Shown here piece after piece: positions 45,201-54,513 of a stretch of DNA of 64,000 bases. Position numbers and translations under genes: made by a program. Under the pieces are notes generated by a model, which had not been told where the DNA came from, did no database searches, and saw only the letters and a list, made by a program, of their open reading frames with translations. Every line of letters starts with the position of its first letter. Position 1 is the first letter of the stretch. This DNA comes from Panorpa germanica (Eukaryota; Arthropoda; Insecta; Mecoptera; Panorpidae). The DNA lies in NCBI GenBank assembly GCA_963678705.1, contig OY783208.1:868001-932000 (forward strand), in the 5' to 3' direction.

Positions 45201-48200
45201 AAATTTATAATTATTGAGAGAGCCTCGTCAAGGAGATACTTTCTTAAATAAAAAAGTCTCTGTACATCGGACAGTGATGCATTATTGTGAACAACTGCTT
45301 GGAAGAGCTCATAAAAGGGCCTAAACCTGGTTATATCCTTGCCATCGAAGGTTGGAATTTCCACCGCTGGAAGCTTGGATGCCACTAAGCTAGGACAAGT
45401 AGGCCTATTAACTTCTTTCAACTTGGTGATGCTGGCATTTAACTTAGCTAAAATATTAAAGTATTTTTCTTCTACATCCTCGATGTCTTCATCATCCTGT
45501 TCATCAATTTCTAAAATACTGGATTGCGTGAGCTCGTACGTGTGATAGGTAGCCATCAACTTTTCTTTTTTCGCCTCCAGCAGCTCCACCGTACCGGATT
45601 CGAGGGCCCTTGCGTCGCTGACATAATTGTCCATTCTTGAAATCGAACCTTTTGCAGTCGTCCGCGCCGTTTTAAGCCTCTTCAACCCCTCCATCTTGCT
45701 TAGATGATAAACTCGTACTTGTATGTTAGATGAAACGTGGATGAGAAAACTAATCCAGCTTAATCCAGGAATTTAGCAATTTTTTAATAAATCGGTACTT
45801 GTAGATAATGATAATAGAATTGTACCTTGATGAGTAAAAAAGTATTTTACTCTCTTCTAGGTTCCTTGCACCCCTTTCCGTATAATAAATTTCTTGAACA
45901 ATTTTTCTTGAAATGTGAACATGTAGTATCCAAAATATATGTGAATCCGCTTAAATCAAGCGTTACATTACCCAATCAATGTCAATTGATGACTTGCCAG
46001 GCCGCCATAGGGTAAATGTAAAGAAATAGCTTGCACATGTGCCGATTACTACACAGATGTAACCTCAAAACACCACGAATTCACACGCGGTTAATCATGG
46101 TTTGTAAGCCCAAATTTGTTTTAATTCTCGAAGTGTAGATTCGCATTTACGAATTAAAACCTTCTTGAAATGTAATTGTAAAATCCAAATCCTCCGTGAA
46201 TCCGCCAAAATAGAGCGTCCCAATTACCCATTCAATGGCAATCACCAAGGGGCAAATGTAAAAAAACGCCAAAAACACTATGTAAAACACACGCGGTTAA
46301 TAAACTCGAAGGATCGGCTTTGTAAGGCATCGAAGGACCAGCTTCGCATGTACGAAATAAAACCATGCGAGTATTTGTAGATTGAATAATTATTCAATTG
46401 TTTAATGATAAAATAATTTTACACTTTTTTTAATATAAATTTAACCACAAATTCTTATGATATAAAATGGTTGCGAAACATGCTACGACAGTGCAAAAGC
46501 CAAAACACGAGTGACTCGAATGCCATACGGCTGTAGCGTGCACAGCAGTCGTCGTTGTGTTGCCCAACACGTCGCTGTGTTGCCCTGAGTAAGATTTCTA
46601 CCAGAGACAACAATACAATATTAAACTAGAATGTCAACAGAGACACATTTTATGTTCTGTGCTAATTTTGTACTGAACATAGGTTATAAGCCGGCAACGT
46701 TGCAAATGCCAATTTGAGCGGGAAATTCAAAATCGGAATAAATGTTATATAAAATATAACAATTTATTGGTCAAAGAACCAAATCACGCATGCGTCAACA
46801 CACGTAAATTTACAGCGTTGCCAAATTTATTATTCCTTTTTCAAAATATTTAATTTGTATTTAAATTGAATTAATATAAATTTGATATTAATTATAGGTA
46901 ATTTTTAATTTATTAAACTATTATATGCATAAAAAATCATTTTAACAAGCAAAAAGCAGTTTAATAGGGAATTGAAAAAATTATTTTCAAAGGTACAGTC
47001 CCAATATTTGCTCGTCCCTCATGTACTTCGTATTTTGCATTTCGTATTACCGAGAGATAAACTTTTTGTATTGACAGTACGTCCTGTACCTCCTTAAATA
47101 TCAAAGTCATATAAAAATTGGAATTTAACTAGAAAATATAGCAATATTCATTTTCAAAACTTATTTTTGCGGTTCCAACTCATTAAAAGTCAGTGGAAGA
47201 GAGCTTAAAATGTAGATACGTTATTCATCTAACTAATTGCAGCTTTAGATTTTGATTCGCGCTTATAGTTACTTACATAAAACGATTTAAACATAAAAAA
47301 ACATGGTTTTTTTGATAATATTTAACCTGCTGTATAGTATCGCCATCTATATTTCGCTAGAAAAAATTTTTAATAGTAAAAGATGACAAAAATCGAGTTT
47401 TTTGTAAATATCTTGTTTCCTAGGCTCTAAATGACTTTTTGACTTATTAGTAAAGTTGCAGAGCATAAAATTCTCTACAACTTTGACCTTATGCACTTTT
47501 TCGTGTGACCAAGCGTTTCCGAGATATAACGCTAAGAATGGGAGGCACGCATTTATTAGTAGATATACAACGCAGGTTCCCACCGCACTTTCTGATAGAA
47601 ATTATTTCAGTATATGGAAGATATATACCTCTGGTAGACGACTCCCAGGTACGGCTGGAAAGTCATGATGCTCGTTATGGTATCCAACATTAAATGTAAT
47701 CCAATTTAAAGGTCCGTAATAGCTGTAGGTTTCATATCCTTTTCGGAACATATAGTGTTCTGATATAAAATGACCAGCAACCGGATGTAAGCCCATTGCC
47801 ATCACAGAACCAAAAATTAGATAGCAAAGAACACGTCCTCCTAAAAATAGAAAGTGTTATTATAGTTGCATACAATTTTTACAGCAGGCGTGTAGGATGT
47901 GTCACATACACTTCAGGGGCATTTGAAATTTAAACACATTTTTTGATTTAAATTCCAAACGTAATGCAGGAACTTCATGAAAATTTAATATGTTATAAAA
48001 ATCGTAGTCACAGACCTCATAAAGAAAAATGAACATTATTGACCACGTCGTTATCGAGATATAGCTATTTAAAATGTGAATTTAATCAACTTACCAAAGA
48101 AGTACCAAACAATTCCGTCAAAAACAAGTTGAATTGCAGTGTTGACTAATTCTAACTTAGTAGGTGGTTTTGGGTACACACAGAATGGCCTAAAAGCGTA

Positions 48201-51200
48201 GAAAAATGGCTGGAGCATGACCCAACAAAATTTTCCAAAAGTTGTACAAAATAATTTAGCTTCTAGAAGTGTAGGTAGATCGGTATCGATGATTTCATCT
48301 CCTTGGTACTGAAAATAATATTCGTGTTTGAATTTGAGGTTAGTTAATTCAGTTGGTGCGCATGCGTCGTTAGTAATATAAATTTTGACAGTTCGATTGA
48401 ATGTGTAATAATTAAAATTGCTGTTTTTAATAACAATTAGTAATAGAAATTGTTTTTACTTCTTTATTTTTGACAAACTGACATTGAACTTCTTTTAAAA
48501 ATAAATCCTACTGCGTTTTGACAGATTGTCACATTTTTTGAGGTTATAATATATATATTCTTACCCGATGATGCTCCAGATGGTATTTCTTGAAGGATAT
48601 CGATATAGGCAGCCCAATAGGAAGATTGCAGAAAAATCCAAATAATCGATTGTGAAAAGGCCTCGCATGTCCAAACGCCAAATTGTGAGAAATTTCATGA
48701 ATAGCTGAAAAAAAGAGATCCCAAAAATTACTTGATGTTAATAAATGTGTATTGGCGTGTCTATTTTATTAAATATCTAAATGTTGACGGAGATATAGCA
48801 ATTAAAAATTCGAATTGTAGTTTTAGCGCTAGAAATGGTCGGCCATATTTATGACGTAAATTGACGTATGACGTAAACACTGTAAATTTATTAAAACATA
48901 ACTTTAATTATAATAATGTAAATATGGCAACAACGCATCGTGTTTTGTTTATGTTCGCACACCTGCACCGAGATCAATGACCGGTAAGTCATCACAAGTT
49001 CTGTTCATTATTTTACAATGTTTCATTTTAGAGAAAAATTATTACAATGTGTTAGAGCAGTGCATAAGATTTTTCTATGTAACAGAAAGAGACAGCAATA
49101 TTGTTATAAAAATATTTCTAAAGTAAACAATTGGATTTAGTGTTAGGGTTATGTCGGTGGATGTGTTACAGATAAAAACGAGCTTGAGACACTTTGTTCA
49201 ACTGCCTGTTGAAGGAAAGAGATGGATATAGTTTCCAGATCAGTCTAACAAAATATTTGAAATTGAAATAAATATTTGATTCGTTTGCAAGTTGAAACGT
49301 GCTGGTGTGTGGGTGGTGGGTGGATGCTGATAGTGTGGAGGGGGGTGAGGCACTTGTATCAGATTCTCTCAGGCGCCAAATTTAAAATCAAGTGTAGGAA
49401 TGTTGTACAACGTTGAATCCCTTTAATAATTAAATAGAGAAAATGACTTTTTTAATTGTTAATATCTTCTAAAACAAAAACAAGTTTAGACAGGTGTCAC
49501 TGAATTTAGAAGAACAGTCAAAATATTGACATAAAAACAGATATGACAAATATTATATTGATTGCGGAAAAATAAAGATAATAATACATTTTTACATAAT
49601 TCAATTCGAATAACATTATCCAGGTGTTCATAAAACAAATATACAAAAATATATATGGTGAAAACGTGTTCAAAGTCACGTCAAGTTTAATCTATCTTCT
49701 CACTCACACACATCAGTGCTATCTGTATCACTATCTCATATGTATTACATATTAATTTTTGTATAATTTGTTATCATAGATTCTCAAACTTTAATAGAAA
49801 AATTTAAATATATATATTTATTAATATCGTTTATAGGTAGAAAAAGTTTCCATACTCCTTTGTCTTTTGTGTGTGAATTGAATTTCATTTAAAATTTTAA
49901 TTCCATTTTTAAATTGAAATATTTAACTCGTTCTATATTAATTTTACATATAACAACAAATAATTTTTCATATAAACTGACTAAAAAAATATATTTTTTT
50001 CAACAAAATAAAAAATATTTTCAATTTATTCGTTTTTTGACCAACTTTTTTACCAAAATCCAGGTACCTAAGTTAGCCTATGTAAAAAATTTCAACTTTC
50101 TAGCACAATTTTTACCCTCGGCGAAAGCCCCAGTGCCCCAAATAATTTTTTTTTCAATATTATATTCAATTATTACACAATTCAAAATTTGAGCTTTCTT
50201 CAAAGTTTCCCACCGGGTCCACTAATTTTATCAGAGCCCCTCTCATGTTTTGAAACATGTCAGCATTGAATACCTTAATACACATGCAAAATTTCAACTT
50301 TCTATCTTTTACGATTACAAAGTTATACAGCAAAAAGGAGCCCACTTTTTTTTCAAGTTTTTCTAAAATTTTGGGCTTCCAGGAAACTCAGGGAAAAATC
50401 CGGGGACGTCAAAAGTCTTAGAATTTTTTTCTCTACGAAATAGGAAATTTTCAAAAACTTCCCTGTAGCCGTTTTCGAGCTACCATACAAAATTCAGTAC
50501 CAAACATATAAGAATATACACTTGGAACATTATAATATAGAATTAAATCCAAACGAATTATTTTTACAAAAAAAAAATTCAAAAAAAAGTTTTACAATCT
50601 CTGGAGAACATAAAACATTCAGAAATATTCAAGGTTATGTTTAGCATGTGTTGGCAGTATAGAATTAGTCATATGATGAGTTGTGTGGACCGTTCACAAT
50701 CAGACGACAGGGACACTAGTGGCAGCCACTAAAATACACGCAAATTAAATAAGAAAGATTAGACAATAGACGCTTAGTGTGAATGGTCCTTTATTGAATA
50801 TTAATTGACAATTTATCTATTTAATTGCTAATATATACAAAATGATTATATTGTAGACATCATAAATGATTTATTGTCAATTCTTTTATGACGTCATACA
50901 TCATAAATTGGATTAGTGTGATATTTATTTGTTTTTAAGGAGATCCTAAATAATTTTCCTACCAATATTATATTAATTATTAATTTTATGACGTAATGCC
51001 TTTCAAATATTCGCGGTTACTCATGCGGCGACTAGCTGCGGACGTGACGTATGATTGTGATGTCAATGATTTTAGTGATTTCTTCGTTCCACATACTATT
51101 TGTATTATTTGAATCGAAAGCTTGATGTTTTCTGAACCATATTCAATTGAAATAATAATTTTCTCCATTAGATACTTACATGAAATTTTCAATCAAATGC

Positions 51201-53611
51201 ACAAGTTAATGAAATTAGTTTTTAAAACTAATACTAGCATATATATATGGAGTGTGAATAGTGTGTCCAAAATGTGTGCGAGAGAGAAAGGTATATGTTC
51301 CTATTTGTTCTCTATGCGCATGCGTCGAAAGTGACAGCTGTCTAGATATAATAAATATTAAATATGTAAAGAAATGGGCTTGTGTCCTCATTTTTTAGTG
51401 GTCGTTTTTTCAATTGTTGATTGAAATTGATGTTAATAAATGTGTATTGGCGTGTCTATTTTATTAAATATCTAAATGTTGACGGAGATATAGCAATTAA
51501 AAGTTTGAATTGTAGTTTTAGCGCTAGAAATGGTCGGCCATATTTGTATGACATGAAATTCATTTTAACGTCAGTTATTTGTTGAGTAGGTCAGTGCTGT
51601 GGTAATGTTTTGTAGCTGTTGGTAGTCAAATAATCAAGTCAAGTCAAAGAATATAAGTTTTTATATTATTTAACCCTGTTACAGCAGACATAATATTGAA
51701 ATTTGATTGTTCCTTGAAATAGCTGTAAATAATATTTGATATTTTGATATATAAATACATATAGCAGAGATTTATGAGCTGTAAGGTTGGCAGCGGTTGT
51801 GATGTCACATGCATTTGGAATGTGTACAACGTTGAATCCCTTTAATAATTAAAGAAACAAAATGACTTTTTTAATTGTTAATATCTCTTAACATATAAGG
51901 AGTTCTAGTAACCCACTTTATCAATATGTAGTACACTTTTATAGAAATTAAGACATAGGACACAAGGCCATTATATTTCTTTAGTTGGTACAAAGCTCGT
52001 CTGTCGGTAAAACAGTTTATTTATATTTATACATATCAACATTATTCTACATCAATATAATGTCATATTTAACAACTGTCACGTATTATATCTAGACAGC
52101 TCTGACTTGACAGCTGTCACTTTCGACGCATGCGTATAGAGAACAAAAATGAACATATACCTTTCTCTCTCGCACACATTCAGAGATTACGCACTCTAAG
52201 ATTAGTGTATATTTCAATTTAAAAATTCTTACCTAACATTAACGAGTGGTTTATAACTCCTCCAAAGCAGTAAGCCACTAGAAGGGTCACGGGCCAGGAC
52301 TGGCCCTTCATGACGAAGAGCATGACCATCTGGATGGCCACCATGGTCCCCGCGACCCATTTGAACATGGGGTCATAACCAAATAATTTCTTTATTTGTG
52401 GATACTTTTCTGCAACAAAAAATACATCATAAATGAGTGTATCAATAAGAACTGACTATTTTGTTTCTTGAATAAAACCTAAAATAATTAGAATAAATTA
52501 ATTTTTTTTTATTTATTGTGTAATTTATACGTGGGAGTTATTTATGAGATATAATTTAGTTTAATAAGTTGCCGCGGTTCGCTAACATGGACGACTTTTT
52601 TTTTGACGACAATGTTTTTTATGAGATTTTCATATATTAGTCACAAAATATTCTGACGTCAGACTATAATAGCCCAGTAAAAATAGGTTTTAACCTCGGA
52701 ATAAAATATAAGTAGTTGCAATTTTGCGTAGACGTTTGTCTTAGCGTTTTAAAGCCTTCTTAAGAAGTCCCGCATAAAAATTGACGGAGATATATCTATT
52801 TAAAGTTTTACTGCGTAATATTCCTGAAGTAATGTTATTTGTTTTTTGTTTTATATCACGACATTATATTGAAACATTATGGGTCGACTCTACAGCTGCT
52901 ATAGCTTTGACGTTTAATTCTGCATCTCTTTTGCACTTCTCTTGTTTAACAGGGATGGTTAATTGGAATTGAACAAAAATAATTGGATAATTGACGTTAT
53001 GATAGCCAACTTTATCATTATTGTAACTCTAATAAATTAATAATGTTTAGAAATGAAGCTGAAGTTTCCCTACCATAATTTGTTTAGGTAATTGTTATAT
53101 AAAAATTACTTAAAACAAATTGACTAGATTTTAGAATAGGTACGATTTCTATAAATGTAAAAACGTAGAAATACTTGAAATAATTTTATCGTACTCAAAG
53201 ATAACAAAAAATGCGTCATGCGACAAATTCTTATTCAAATTATTCTACTATTTAAAATATACCATAAGTAACATATTTATATAGCACTTATGTAAATATT
53301 TGAGCTATATGATATATAACACAGCTTTCATATTCTAGTGAAGCAATTAATAAAAAAATTATACATTTTAATAAAGAAGTACATAATTTCTATAATTAGA
53401 ACAAATTAATAATTGTAAAATTGAACATTCCAAGAGGATAGACAATATAATAATAAAATTAAGGGATCAATTGACATTCCATTAGCTAATTTTAATTAAA
53501 ATATTATTCATAATTAGTTAAAATTATACCTAATATAATTTTTCGCCGGCTAGCATGGGGCTCTTCTGTGTACACCCACTCAAAATCAGTTCTAGAAACA
53601 CTAGCACCCAT
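39283..53611 (-). CDS. DEGS1: Sphingolipid delta-4 desaturase (dihydroceramide desaturase, DES1/ifc)
   Basis: Six exons: 53611-53530, 52409-52233, 48704-48565, 48308-48095, 47840-47629 and 39423-39283, giving 321 aa (family about 320). It begins [19 protein letters not shown]. The membrane segments are interrupted by the three diiron His boxes: HEISHN (exon 3), HLEHH at the end of exon 3, and YHNEHH (exon 5). The C-terminal exon reads [16 protein letters not shown] and [13 protein letters not shown]. The enzyme inserts the 4,5-trans double bond of ceramide in the ER membrane. The first box has Ser where the family usually has Ala. Intron 5 is 8.2 kb because of nested transposons, and its donor is GTATAT. 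Head-to-head with DCAF11, start codons about 0.9 kb apart. Confidence 0.93.
39491..39607 (+). repeat. Repeat D fragment in desaturase intron 5
   Basis: AACCTCCAAAATGTGACAAT to CTAATTGTTATTAA; the rest of Repeat D is not found after the nested elements. Confidence 0.55.
39952..40282 (-). repeat. BEL/Pao 3' LTR
   Basis: 331 bp, TG..CA in plus reading; differs from the other LTR at two positions (near 40060 and 40112). Confidence 0.9.
40514..45694 (-). CDS. BEL/Pao Gag-Pol polyprotein
   Basis: 1,726 aa without frameshift. Domains in order: N-terminal coiled/charged region and DUF1759-type Gag (about 110-250); Cys/His knuckles ([38 protein letters not shown], about 315-385); aspartic protease DUF1758 with [11 protein letters not shown] (about 435); reverse transcriptase with VVFDGSM and the catalytic YVDD (TYVDDVIVG); RNase H region with [12 protein letters not shown]; integrase with its H2C2 zinc region, a VGVDFCGPF start, a YCDNAKTF segment and [15 protein letters not shown]; and a DUF5641-type C-terminus ending [11 protein letters not shown]. 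It makes the proteins for the element's own retrotransposition. Intact frame plus near-identical LTRs suggests recent activity. Confidence 0.93.
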   Translation of the reverse strand: MEGLKRLKTARTTAKGSISRMDNYVSDARALESGTVELLEAKKEKLMATYHTYELTQSSILEIDEQDDEDIEDVEEKYFNILAKLNASITKLKEVNRPTCPSLVASKLPAVEIPTFDGKDITRFRPFYELFQAVVHNNASLSDVQRLFYLRKYLLDEALSIIINLPLVNSSYKEALDLLLARYDNKARLITNHINILLDIPNMQKGTAMAIRAFLCQVKQQLQALKNLDEPVDKWDMILISILCRKLDLLTSRNFHMERNVDKLPTMAEFISFLEKRAIALEDSSPYKSMSNDKNYKEYSYSRVSNVTTRYNLACRYCNMDHPIFRCPKFKMAPLESRNSFVQEHKLCSLCLKAHSGRCSLENNYKCHKCKGMHSKLLCDKTDAGSLAGKTTESPVVMCCSNDSLGGTILLPTMKVKIVDNFGREFLVRALLDSGSQASLVTAELLKELRLRTNTHPSKIIGIGNKATKLYHSAIINIQSNYDRNINHKVNCHVVESITTHLPQIFIDTSKVIFPKNIKLADEQYNVPSKISLLLGADVYFAILLDGCIKLNNGSVLQNTTFGYVVAGKLHNQFSYNVINEPNMFQNQNSYSSNIIVSNFAISDHTTLENVMGQFWMTEKVPEKTDKFTEEYLKAEHIFKNSVLLENNTFTVDLPLVSPVNELELGDSFSVALQRFYVLENRFKRNPSLLKVYKKFIDQYIEMGHAREIDINSYDVYNTPNYFLAHHAVTNDDSKTTKLRVVFDGSMRSKNKISLNDVMLNGPVVQGELFDILLLFRTYVYTIVCDIEKMFRCILTNDTYNVLQNILWRDDPGKPISCLQLKTVTYGLKSSTFLATRCLIELAHRYKHKYPLAARAMCHNTYVDDVIVGCDEVEELSELKSQLIGLLQLGNFKLHKWSSNHPPVLDDISSDKKYINELDLNKSAIIKTLGLKYNVILDTFTFKCPNTNSNNLNTKRKVLSFIGTLFDPLGLIGPIIVVAKLIMQELWFLKIDWDAPLPDKQLKMWEKFLNGLKIADSISIDRLIKEENFVTAELIGYADASMKAYGCCLYLRTVTANDNVKTKLICAKSRVAPLGKVLTIPQLELNSAVLLAQLAVRVSNLLKTRLEHRLFLYCDSKIVLAWIQADKLKTNIYVNNRVKKITELTDKFSWYYVKSADNPADIISRGIEPQHLKNQNLWWNGPQYLSNSHFKHDHYFDLNTVLLSDDEDKNCNVCNIEVEQAPLMLDLFKKFSNINKLQRVLAYVYRFFNNCKKAVHSSICSYLTISKNNICGHLSPQELHNSLLIIIRSVQRQIFFKEIKCLLGGIIIKTGIGNLHPFIDSTGLIRVGGRLQNAGIAKDKMHPVILPKDNNITSIIIKNEHLRLLHAGARLVLSSLSQKFWIINGIREVKKVLYKCVICSRLKAESAKQLMGSLPADRVTATRPFQHVGVDFCGPFNIKIARIRKPLITKGYISLFVCFSTKAIHMEVVSDLRTETFLACLNRFISRRGMPTKIYCDNAKTFKGAANELKELYNLQTNKSHRNNVISFCNNLYIKFMFIPSYAPEFGGIWEAGVKSVKHHLKRVVGNLALTYEELNSVVIQIEGVLNSRPLLPLSPNEYKYLTPAHFLIGTALIEYPEVNLTEVPVNRLKFWNIVKKLKQDFWQAWSKDYLTQLQSRPKWKYANENLKEGDLVIVKNLNSPPLNWPMARITKVFLGKDGKVRVAEIKIGDKIYNRPITKLCRLPLN
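46349..46679 (-). repeat. BEL/Pao 5' LTR
   Basis: 331 bp. As the 5' LTR of a minus-strand element it should hold the promoter; a TATATTAAAAA-type stretch is present (minus strand, about 46438-46428). Confidence 0.9.
47135..47350 (-). repeat. Repeat F fragment in desaturase intron 5
   Basis: GTTCCAACTCATTAAAAGTC through ATAGTATCGCCATCTATAT, one arm of the 60.3-kb foldback element. Confidence 0.6.
47945..48080 (+). repeat. Repeat G in desaturase intron 4
   Basis: AACGTAATGCAGGAACTTCA to GACCACGTCGTTATCGAGA, ending about 15 nt from the splice donor of exon 4 (48095). It makes up over half of the 254-nt intron. Confidence 0.6.
48333..48553 (-). mobile_element. Repeat D MITE in desaturase intron 3
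   Basis: Full-length Repeat D of about 220 bp between inverted ends GAGGTTAGTT and ACATTTTTTGAGGTTA-type sequence, lying between exons 3 and 4 of the desaturase. Confidence 0.6.
48733..48870 (-). mobile_element. Repeat A fragment in desaturase intron 2
   Basis: Terminal portion only (ATAAATGTGTATTGGCGTGT to GGTCGGCCATATTTATGACG). Confidence 0.6.
49402..49470 (-). mobile_element. Repeat A fragment in desaturase intron 2
   Basis: TGTACAACGTTGAATCCCTT to TTTAATTGTTAATATC only. Confidence 0.55.
49885..50540 (-). mobile_element. Repeat B copy in desaturase intron 2
   Basis: Diverged copy, TCTATATTATAATGTTCC at one end; the 3' CTAG end is lost. Confidence 0.55.
51040..51235 (-). repeat. Repeat J copy
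   Basis: CTTCGTTCCACATACTATTT and CTTGATGTTTTCTGAACCAT, inverted relative to 55840-56055 and 59585-59800. Confidence 0.55.
51271..52189. mobile_element. Long-TIR DNA element carrying an inserted Repeat A
   Basis: Arms of about 80-100 bp: AATGTGTGCGAGAGAGAAAG...GACAGCTGTCTAGATATA (51271-51350) and its inverted copy (52087-52189). Repeat A (51373-51972) occupies most of the interior. No coding capacity. Confidence 0.65.
51373..51972 (-). mobile_element. Repeat A MITE, full copy
   Basis: AATGGGCTTGTGTCC at 51373 and GGACACAAGGCCATT at 51972; 600 bp, inserted in a long-TIR element in desaturase intron 2. Confidence 0.75.
52770..52965 (-). repeat. Repeat H-associated copy in desaturase intron 1
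   Basis: ATTGACGGAGATATATCTAT and CACGACATTATATTGAAACA match, inverted, 61100-61260. Confidence 0.5.
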
Positions 53612-54513
53612 ATTTAATATATTATTTATTAATATTAACAAAACATTTATTTTGTTTTTATATATAATTATAATTTTATTAAAATTCTATCACTAATTAA
53701 ATATATTTTATTTATTGATGATAACTGTCACGAGAATCGGCCATTGCCATTGAAGTTTATTTTATCTTATTTTTTTTTATGTTGTAATCTTTATTTGTAG
53801 CTAAGATTTACACCATTTTAAAATAGGTTGCATACATATTTGTAGGAATAAAAGCAGAGGCGGGTAGTCCTCAAGGGGTCAGTAAGAACTGTGTTTATTA
53901 TACAATTACATTGTGCAAAAATATTCGTATTCTTTGCTTAACAGATCTAACACTTATTAATTTTTTTTTCTACTTTTATCTGCTAATATCTTCTGAAGAT
54001 GTGAGAATTAAACAACGGGCGTAATCAAGTACCTACAAAGATAATGAGAGCCCTACAGATATTTAATTGTAATTCAAATAGTATAAAATAATATATAACA
54101 AAAACTTTTAGAAGAATTCTGTAGGCTCCCACTGCAGAATATTTTATCTGCCGCTACTGACATTCTCAGTAACGAAGGATGGCCTATTTCACTAATAAAT
54201 TAATAGTATTTCATTAAACTAAATATATAATTGATGATTTTATTCTATTTTTTGATTAAAATATATTAATATTAATAATATATATCTTTAATAAATAGTA
54301 TTTAAATATCGTTACCAACAAAACAATTTACTTTTTGAATGCATCCAAAATCAGTGCTATCACAAAAACAAGTTAGAAAAAAAAAATTGAACCATAACTA
54401 AGACGTAAATGTCAAAAATATTAATAATATTTATTTCACAATATTACTTAAACATTAATTCATTTCTAAAAACTAACAAATAAATAATATATATATTGTA
54501 ATAGAGTTTAATA
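53612..54513. promoter_or_regulatory. Shared divergent promoter region of desaturase and DCAF11
   Basis: About 0.9 kb separates the two start codons. AT-rich, no TATA/Initiator module of the family S type. Each gene's start is set by its conserved N-terminus; promoter elements could not be pinpointed. Confidence 0.4.

Larger units (their letters stand above)
39952..46679 (-). mobile_element. BEL/Pao LTR retrotransposon, structurally complete
   Basis: 6,728 bp between 331-bp LTRs (39952-40282 and 46349-46679) that start TG and end CA, flanked by the 5-bp target duplication TAGGT (39947-39951 and 46680-46684). I see only two differences between the LTRs. A single open frame of 1,726 codons occupies 45694-40514. 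The leader 45695-46348 contains an imperfect tandem repeat (about 45880-46030 and 46170-46280). TGGTCCTTCGATGCC just inside the 5' LTR may be the primer binding site. No env-like frame follows pol. Sits inside a MITE within the last desaturase intron, antisense to nothing: it has the same orientation as the gene. Confidence 0.93.
39608..47093. mobile_element. TTAA-flanked MITE (TIR GGAGGTACAGGACGT), split by BEL/Pao
   Basis: Left end GGAGGTACAGGACGT at 39608 and right end ACGTCCTGTACCTCC at 47093 are inverted copies. TTAA flanks both (39604-39607 and 47094-47097), the target duplication of piggyBac-like elements. Without the BEL/Pao insert it is about 750 bp and has no transposase. Confidence 0.75.

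Noticed and set aside
41622-45545. Several plus-strand open frames inside the BEL/Pao element
   Set aside because: Antisense shadows of the 1,726-codon minus-strand polyprotein.
47347-47668. Open frames next to desaturase exon 5
   Set aside because: Not homologous to the desaturase C-terminus; the true last exon is at 39423-39283.
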